From Curvibacter cyanobacteriorum (GTDB lineage: Bacteria > Pseudomonadota > Gammaproteobacteria > Burkholderiales > Burkholderiaceae_C): a stretch of DNA of 64,000 nucleotides. This document shows, in pieces, positions 56,313 through 64,000 of the stretch. The DNA is taken from assembly GCF_028649475.1 (NCBI RefSeq), contig NZ_JAQSIP010000005.1:1-64000 (forward strand). Reading direction: 5' to 3'. The notes beneath the pieces were generated by a model. That model did not search any database. It had not been told where the DNA came from and saw nothing but the letters and a program-made list of their open reading frames with translations. The translations under genes and the position numbers were made by a program. Numbering within the stretch: position 1 is the first letter of the stretch; the number at the start of each line of letters is the position of its first letter.

Positions 56313-56993
56313 ATGCCAAACACCCTGACCGGCCAACGCGTTTTGATCACCCAGGCCTCGGAGTTCATGGGCCCCATGCTGTGCGAGGTGTTCGCCGAGC
56401 AAGGCGCGCAGGTGCTGCGCAGCGAGGGCCCCCTGAGCGACCCCGAGGCAGCCCAGGCGGCGGTGGCCGCGGCGGGCGAGATCGATGTGCTGGTGGCCAA
56501 CCTGGCCCTGCCTGCCCCCAGCACGCCCGCGCTGGAGGTCGACCCGGCGGAATGGCAGCAGGTGTTCGCGACCCTGGTGGACCCGCTGCCCCGGCTGGTC
56601 CAGGCCGCCGTGCCCGGCATGGTGGCGCGCGGCCGCGGCAAGGTGCTGGTGATGGGCAGCGCGTCGGCCCTGCGCGGCATGAAGCGGGCCTCGACCTACA
56701 GCGCGGCCCGCGGCGCCCAACTGGCCTATGTGCAGGCGGTGGGGGTGGAACTGGCGCCCAGCGGCATCCAGGTCAACGCGATCGCCCAGAACTTTGTCGA
56801 CAACCCGACCTACTTCCCGCCGTCGGTGCAGGCCAACCCCCGCTTCCAGGAGCGGCTGGCACGCGAAGTCCCGCTGGGCCGCCTGGTCGGGGCGCGCGAA
56901 GACGCCCTGTTCGCGGCCTACCTGTGCAGCGCCGCGGCCGACTGTTTTGTGGGTCAGGTGTTCCCGGTCTGCGGCGGCTGGGTGGCGCGCTGA
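56313..56993 (+). CDS. Probable halohydrin dehalogenase
   Basis: 226-residue protein of the short-chain dehydrogenase/reductase fold that lacks the NAD(P) glycine motif and the catalytic lysine. Instead it has the two motifs that define halohydrin dehalogenases: T13-x4-F18-x-G20 (ITQASEFMG) and S116-x12-Y129-x3-R133 (GSASA ... TYSAAR). Those enzymes turn vicinal haloalcohols into epoxides without a cofactor. The C-terminal VPLGRLVGAREDALFAAYL and NPTYFPP fit the HheB/D/E-like side of the family better than HheC. The ATG at 56313 starts LTGQRVL as in that group; an in-frame TTG at 56304 also exists. Biochemical function is inferred; substrate unknown. Confidence 0.85.
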   Translation: MPNTLTGQRVLITQASEFMGPMLCEVFAEQGAQVLRSEGPLSDPEAAQAAVAAAGEIDVLVANLALPAPSTPALEVDPAEWQQVFATLVDPLPRLVQAAVPGMVARGRGKVLVMGSASALRGMKRASTYSAARGAQLAYVQAVGVELAPSGIQVNAIAQNFVDNPTYFPPSVQANPRFQERLAREVPLGRLVGAREDALFAAYLCSAAADCFVGQVFPVCGGWVAR

Positions 56994-57028
56994 GGGGGGC
57001 GGCCGCTCGACAGGGCGCTGCCGGACGC

Positions 57029-57060
57029 AAAAAAGCCCCGGGGGCCAGGCCCCCGAGGCT
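57029..57060 (-). terminator. Intrinsic terminator of ssb
   Basis: On the minus strand an 11-bp stem with one mismatch (AGCCTCGGGGGC / GCCCCCGGGGCT) and a 3-nt loop is followed by TTTTTT (A run 57029-57034 on plus). It also follows the dehalogenase gene by 35 bp on the plus strand. Confidence 0.85.
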
Positions 57061-57088
57061 CTCAAAAGTCAGCGCTGAAGGTCGGGCT

Positions 57089-57622
57089 TCAGAACGGGAT
57101 GTCGTCGTCCATGTCGTCAAAACCCGACGACGGACGGCTGGCCATCGGCGCGGGGGCCGGGGCCGGACGCGGGGCCGGGGCGCGCGGTGCAGCGGCTGCA
57201 GGCGCACGGCGCGGGGCCGACTCGTAGCCACCGCCTTGACCGCCACCGTAGCCGCCGCCGTCGTCACCCGACGGACCGCCCATGCCTTGCCGGCTGCCCA
57301 GCATCTGCATCTGGTCTGCGCGGATTTCGGTGCTGTACTTTTCAACGCCGGACTGGTCGGTCCACTTGCGGGTGCGCAGCGAGCCTTCCACATAGACCTG
57401 CGAGCCTTTGCGCAGGTACTGGCCGACGATTTCGGCCAAACGACCGTTGAACACCACGCGGTGCCATTCGGTGGCTTCTTTCATTTCGCCGGACTGCTTG
57501 TCCTTCCACTTGTCCGTGGTGGCGATGGTGACGTTGGCCACCTGGTCGCCCGACGGGAAAGTGCGGATCTCGGGGTCGCGCCCCAGGTTGCCGACGATGA
57601 TGACTTTGTTGACTGATGCCAT
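57089..57622 (-). CDS. ssb: Single-stranded DNA-binding protein
   Basis: 177 residues. The OB-fold domain (about 1-110) shows [20 protein letters not shown] and [20 protein letters not shown] Gly/Tyr then Pro/Ala-rich linker leads to the acidic tip DDMDDDIPF, which recruits partner enzymes. It follows the MFS gene after 27 nt and has its own terminator. Confidence 0.97.
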   Translation of the reverse strand: MASVNKVIIVGNLGRDPEIRTFPSGDQVANVTIATTDKWKDKQSGEMKEATEWHRVVFNGRLAEIVGQYLRKGSQVYVEGSLRTRKWTDQSGVEKYSTEIRADQMQMLGSRQGMGGPSGDDGGGYGGGQGGGYESAPRRAPAAAAPRAPAPRPAPAPAPMASRPSSGFDDMDDDIPF

Positions 57623-57649
57623 GACTCAATTCTCCGATTCAGGGCGAGA

Positions 57650-58864
57650 TTATGAAGCGTGCGGCTCGGAAGCCAAGCCGGAGCGGCCCGGGGTGCTCAT
57701 GGGCCAGGCCACCAGCAGCCACGCCAGCATGGCCAAAGCGCAGACCGTGAACAAGCCCGTCGGCCCCACCGAGCGCGCCAGCCACCCCCCCACGGCGCCG
57801 CCCACAAACAGCCCCAGCGATTGCAGGGTGTTGTAGACGCCCAGCGCGGTGCCGCGCAGGTGGGGCGGGGCGATGCGCGAGGCCAGGCTGGGCTGGCTGG
57901 CCTCCAGCACGTTGAAGGCGCAAAAGAAGCCAAACAGCAGCCCACCGAGCAGCCAGAGGCTGGGCTGGGCCCCGGCCACCAGGCCAAAACCGACCTGCAC
58001 CAGGGCGATCAGGGCGATGGCGCCCAAGAACACGGCCTTCAGGTGCCCGCGGCGCTCCAAGGGGAACAGCACCCCGCCCATGACCCCAAAAGACGCCAGC
58101 ACCGCAGGCAGGTACACCTGCCAGTGCTGTGCCTTGTCCAGGCCCGCGCCCACCAGCAGGGTCGGCACGGCCACCCACATCGACAACTGCACCGCGTGCA
58201 GCATGAAGACCCCAAAATCCAGCCGCAGCAGGGGTTTGAAGCGCAGCACCTCGAGCAGGCTGCCGCGCCGCGCGTCCGCCGGCAAGGGCGGCGCCGCCGG
58301 CACACGCCACAGCACCACGGCCACGCCGGCCAGGGCCAGGCCACCAATCAGCGCAAACAGGCCCGCCAGGCCCAGCCAGGCCGTCAGCAGGGGCGCCAGC
58401 ACCAGCGACAGCGCGAACACCAGGCCAATGCTGGCCCCGATCACGGCCATCGCCTTGGTGCGCACCTCGTCGCGGGTCTGGTCGGCCAGCAGGGCGGTGA
58501 CGGCGGCCGAAATGGCGCCCGCGCCCTGCACCGCGCGCGCCACGGTCAGGCCCAGCAGGGTGTCGGCGGTCGCCGCCAGCGCACTGCCCAGCGCAAACAG
58601 CAACAGGCCCGCCACGATCACCGGCTTGCGGCCGAGGCGGTCCGAGGCCATGCCGAACGGGATCTGCAACACCCCTTGGGTCAGACCGTAAATGCCCAGG
58701 GCCAGACCGACCAGGGCCGGGTCATCACCGCCGGGGTACTTGCGGGCCTCCAGCGCGAACACCGGGAGCACCAGGAACAGGCCCAGCATGCGCAGGGCAA
58801 AAATGAAGGCCAGCGACACGGTGGAGCGTCGCTCCAGCGCGGTCATGGCGGTAGAGGCGGTCAT
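57650..58864 (-). CDS. MFS transporter (YajR-like)
   Basis: 404-residue inner-membrane protein with twelve predicted membrane segments. The loop-2 motif GMASDRLGRKPVIVAGL between segments 2 and 3 and QGAGAISAAVTALLAD are typical of drug/sugar-type MFS proteins, and most like the YajR group. The C-terminus lacks an extra domain. It lies between uvrA (divergent) and ssb (same strand), a common arrangement in Burkholderiales. Substrate not known. The ATG at 58864 is the first methionine, with others at 58846. Confidence 0.88.
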   Translation of the reverse strand: MTASTAMTALERRSTVSLAFIFALRMLGLFLVLPVFALEARKYPGGDDPALVGLALGIYGLTQGVLQIPFGMASDRLGRKPVIVAGLLLFALGSALAATADTLLGLTVARAVQGAGAISAAVTALLADQTRDEVRTKAMAVIGASIGLVFALSLVLAPLLTAWLGLAGLFALIGGLALAGVAVVLWRVPAAPPLPADARRGSLLEVLRFKPLLRLDFGVFMLHAVQLSMWVAVPTLLVGAGLDKAQHWQVYLPAVLASFGVMGGVLFPLERRGHLKAVFLGAIALIALVQVGFGLVAGAQPSLWLLGGLLFGFFCAFNVLEASQPSLASRIAPPHLRGTALGVYNTLQSLGLFVGGAVGGWLARSVGPTGLFTVCALAMLAWLLVAWPMSTPGRSGLASEPHAS

Positions 58865-59001
58865 GAATGGGAAGAATCAATCTGGCGCCCAAGGCGCCGC
58901 ACAGCAGAAAAACCGTATTGTCGGTGAAGCCTGCGCCCAGGCCCTGGCGCAAACCGCGCCGGCATCTCTATCATGGAGGGTTTTCCTCAGTTCGGAACCC
59001 C

Positions 59002-61923
<2,922 letters not shown>

Positions 61924-62000
61924 GCGCGGGCCGCACGCGCGGCCAGCCAAAATCCGGCTGGTCGGGAATAATGCGGCTTTTCAGCTCTCAGCCCCTGTTC

Positions 62001-62453
62001 ATGCACTCGATCGTTCTTCGTTTCCTTGCCGAGCCCAGCACCGTCAACTTCGGGGGCAAAGTCCACGGCGGCACCGTCATGAAGTGGATTGACGAAGCGG
62101 GCTACGCCTGCGCCACCAGCTGGTCCAAGCGCTACTGCGTGACGGTCTTTGTGGGCGGCATCCGCTTTCACCGCCCGATCATGATCGGCGACCTGGTCGA
62201 GGTGGAAGCCCGCCTGGCCTACACCGGCAAGACCAGCATGAACATCTCGGTCGAGGTGCGCAGCGGCGACATGAAGAGCGGCCAGATGGCCAAGACCACC
62301 GAATGCCTGATCGTGTTCGTGTCGGTGGACTCGCACGGCCAGCCGATCCCGGTGGACCACTTCACCCCCGAAACCCCCGGCGACATCGCCCTGGCCCAGC
62401 GCGCCCAGGCCCACATCGAGGCGGCCAAGGCCAACCCCCAGGCGCCCCATTGA
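62001..62453 (+). CDS. Acyl-CoA thioesterase (hotdog fold)
   Basis: 150-residue hotdog-fold enzyme of the YciA/BFIT branch; GGKVHGGTVMKWIDEAGYACA contains the conserved motif around the catalytic aspartate and glycine, and VGGIRFHRPIMIGDLVEVEA is the second strand. It hydrolyses acyl-CoA esters. The ATG at 62001 is preferred because an upstream ATG lies inside a likely -10 (AATAAT, 61967-61972). It ends in a TTGA overlap with the next gene. Confidence 0.88.
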   Translation: MHSIVLRFLAEPSTVNFGGKVHGGTVMKWIDEAGYACATSWSKRYCVTVFVGGIRFHRPIMIGDLVEVEARLAYTGKTSMNISVEVRSGDMKSGQMAKTTECLIVFVSVDSHGQPIPVDHFTPETPGDIALAQRAQAHIEAAKANPQAPH

Positions 62454-63391
62454 GCGACGCTGCGCCACCCCTTCGCTTCAGCGGCACGGAACTGCTCTCG
62501 GCGCTGTGCGTGGTGGTGGTCTGGGGCCTGAACTTTGTGGCCATGAAGATCGGGCTGCGGGATTTCACCCCGTTCCAGCTCGGCGCGGCGCGCTACCTGG
62601 TGGCGGCCTTCCCGCTGGTGTTGCTGGTACCGCGCCCGCAACTGGCCTGGAAATGGCTGGTGCTCTATGGCCTGACCCAGGGGGTGGGGCAGTTCGGTTT
62701 CTTGTTCTTTGCGCTCCAGGTGGGCATGACCGCAGGCCTGGCCTCGGTGCTGCTGCAGACGCAGGTCTTCATCACCGCCGTGCTGGGCTTTTGGCTGCTG
62801 CATGAAAAAGCCGGCCGGGCGCTGCAGATCGGCCTGCTGCTGGCCTGCCTGGGCCTGCTGTGCTTCGGCCTCAACTACCTGGGCCCGGCCGAGGCCGCGG
62901 GACACACCACGTTCTGGGGCTTTGCGCTCAACCTGTGCGCAGCCGCCCTGTGGGCCAGCTCGAACATCGTGATCCGCAAGGCCCGCGAGGACAGCCCGGC
63001 CCTGGACCCCCTGGGCTTCGTGGTCTGGAGCTGCCTGGTGCCCATCCTGCCGTTTGCCGCCCTGTCGTGGCTGGTGGACCCGCCCGCGCTGCGCTGGCAC
63101 TGGGTGCAGGCGCCGTGGCAGGCCTGGCTGTCGCTGGCCTACCTGGCCTGGATGGCCAGCGTGCTGGGCTACATGCTCTGGACCCGGCTGATGCAGCGCC
63201 ACCCGGCGAACCGGGTCGCCCCCTTCAGCCTGGGCGTGCCCGTGGTGGGCCTGAGCGCGGGCTACGTGCTGCTGGGCGAGGTCATCACCGCCTGGCAGTG
63301 GGCTGGCATCACGCTGGTGGTGCTGGCACTGGCCTGTGTGCTGGGCGGCGAGCGCTGGCTCGCCTGGTGGCAGCGCCCGCGCGCGCCTTGA
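62450..63391 (+). CDS. EamA-family transporter (drug/metabolite superfamily)
   Basis: 313-residue inner-membrane protein with ten hydrophobic segments in two EamA repeats (about 10-145 and 160-300; the VVVVWGLNFVAMKIGLRD start and AALWASSNIVIRKA are typical). The TTG start at 62450 overlaps the thioesterase stop by 4 nt (TTGA), so coupling is likely. It resembles amino-acid or metabolite exporters such as RhtA/YdcZ relatives. Substrate unknown. Confidence 0.87.
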   Translation: MSDAAPPLRFSGTELLSALCVVVVWGLNFVAMKIGLRDFTPFQLGAARYLVAAFPLVLLVPRPQLAWKWLVLYGLTQGVGQFGFLFFALQVGMTAGLASVLLQTQVFITAVLGFWLLHEKAGRALQIGLLLACLGLLCFGLNYLGPAEAAGHTTFWGFALNLCAAALWASSNIVIRKAREDSPALDPLGFVVWSCLVPILPFAALSWLVDPPALRWHWVQAPWQAWLSLAYLAWMASVLGYMLWTRLMQRHPANRVAPFSLGVPVVGLSAGYVLLGEVITAWQWAGITLVVLALACVLGGERWLAWWQRPRAP

Positions 63392-63397
63392 GCGGCC

Positions 63398-64000
63398 TCA
63401 CAGGCGACGGCGGCGCGCGAAACGCACCACCGTCACGCCGGCCCGCGCCTGGCGCACCGACGGCATGACCAGCACGCAGTCGTCGTAAGGCGTGGTGACG
63501 GGCTCGCCGTCGTTGTCGCCGATCACGGTGCCCGCCTGGGCGATCACCTCCAGCCCCACAAAGGGCTGGGTGAAGGCAAAGCGCTCGCTGCGCGCCACCA
63601 CCGGCCCCGTGACCTCCAGCGCCCACTGCTGGGCGGCGTCGGCCTGGCGCCAGCCTGGCAAGGCGGCGTCCAGGGTGGCGGCGTCGCACACGCCCGAGGC
63701 GGCCAGGAAGCGCAGGCTGGCGTCCTGGGCCACGCGGCGGCTGGCGGGGTCGCCATGGAAGCCGCACTCGATCAACAGCGAATGGGTGCCGTTGTCGGCC
63801 AGCTCGCCGAAGCGGCCGAAGTCGCGCATGCGCACGCCGTCCTGGTGGCCCGCATCGACCACGATGTGCTCGGGCGTGGCCAGGCGGCGCGCCAGGGCCA
63901 GGTTGCGCGGCTGCACCCCGGTCAGCAGCAGGGGCTGGCCGGGTTCGTGCATCGAGTGCAGGTCCAGCAACCAGTCGGCCTGCTCGACAAAGGGCCGCAG
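63398..64000 (-). CDS. Succinylglutamate desuccinylase/aspartoacylase family protein (5' part cut by window edge)
   Basis: The frame is open to the right edge, so the first codons are missing. The visible ~200 residues hold the zinc-histidine motif DLHSM and the catalytic LIECGFHGD of the AstE/AspA branch of M14 carboxypeptidase-like enzymes, then a beta-rich C-terminal domain ending RRRRL. It removes an acyl group from an N-acyl amino acid or acts on similar substrates. It is convergent with the EamA gene (6 nt apart). Confidence 0.8.
   Translation of the reverse strand: MRPFVEQADWLLDLHSMHEPGQPLLLTGVQPRNLALARRLATPEHIVVDAGHQDGVRMRDFGRFGELADNGTHSLLIECGFHGDPASRRVAQDASLRFLAASGVCDAATLDAALPGWRQADAAQQWALEVTGPVVARSERFAFTQPFVGLEVIAQAGTVIGDNDGEPVTTPYDDCVLVMPSVRQARAGVTVVRFARRRRL

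Noticed and set aside
56313-56993. Ordinary SDR oxidoreductase
   Set aside because: The nucleotide-binding glycines and the catalytic lysine are missing, and the substitutions follow the halohydrin dehalogenase motifs.
58865-59001. Possible LexA box before uvrA
   Set aside because: No CTGT-N8-ACAG palindrome is present in the divergent region; a GCGCC palindrome there is not a LexA site.

Overview
The window reads as chromosomal DNA of a GC-rich betaproteobacterium, most likely Burkholderiales and probably Comamonadaceae. Supporting signs are the gene sets (gshA of the betaproteobacterial type, dapB-exbB-exbD-leuS-lptE-holA-proA, hpf-ptsN-hprK, a bcsD/proline-rich-partner cellulose operon) and an rRNA operon leader of betaproteobacterial type at the left edge. 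Genus assignment is inference. I see no insertion sequence, prophage, CRISPR array or tRNA, and no gene looks broken; only the last gene is cut by the window edge.

Layout. 1-540: leader and two tandem promoters of an rRNA operon that runs off the left edge. 0.5-6.2 kb (minus): glutathione synthesis (gshA, gshB) with a potassium transporter (kup) and a BenE-type permease between them. 6.3-14.6 kb (minus): proA, holA, lptE, leuS, exbD, exbB, dapB, bamE. 14.7-17.2 kb: fur, then hprK, ptsN and hpf. 17.6-23.8 kb: a soluble GAF/PAS/GGDEF protein, corA with a structured leader, mtnN and fadD. 24-29.5 kb: proton-translocating transhydrogenase (pntAa, an orphan lipoprotein gene, pntAb, pntB), then nudJ-mnmA.

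29.7-40.5 kb is a reductive pyrimidine catabolism locus: preT, preA, dihydropyrimidinase and a carbamoyl-amino-acid amidohydrolase on plus, then rutR and a four-gene ABC transporter on minus. Both operons carry the same promoter layout: an NtrC-like palindrome about 125-140 bp upstream, a sigma-54 (-24/-12) element, and a RutR-like box just past the predicted transcription start. This suggests activation under nitrogen limitation and relief of repression by pyrimidine.

40.7-53.3 kb is a complete cellulose operon bcsD-bcsP(like)-bcsQ-bcsA-bcsB-bcsZ-bcsC, with translational coupling at several junctions and a terminator after bcsC. BcsA carries the PilZ c-di-GMP site, and the GGDEF protein at 17.6 kb could in principle feed it. 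53.7-64 kb holds a lipoprotein made of two copies of an unrecognised domain, a small secreted orphan, a likely halohydrin dehalogenase (the most unusual enzyme in the window), ssb, an MFS transporter, uvrA, an acyl-CoA thioesterase, an EamA transporter and the 3' part of an AstE/AspA-family metallohydrolase gene.

Most promising leads: the halohydrin dehalogenase at 56.3 kb, the NtrC/sigma-54/RutR promoter pair, the BcsR-like N-terminus on the proline-rich Bcs protein, the lipoprotein inside the pnt operon, and the corA leader with a possible short upstream ORF.
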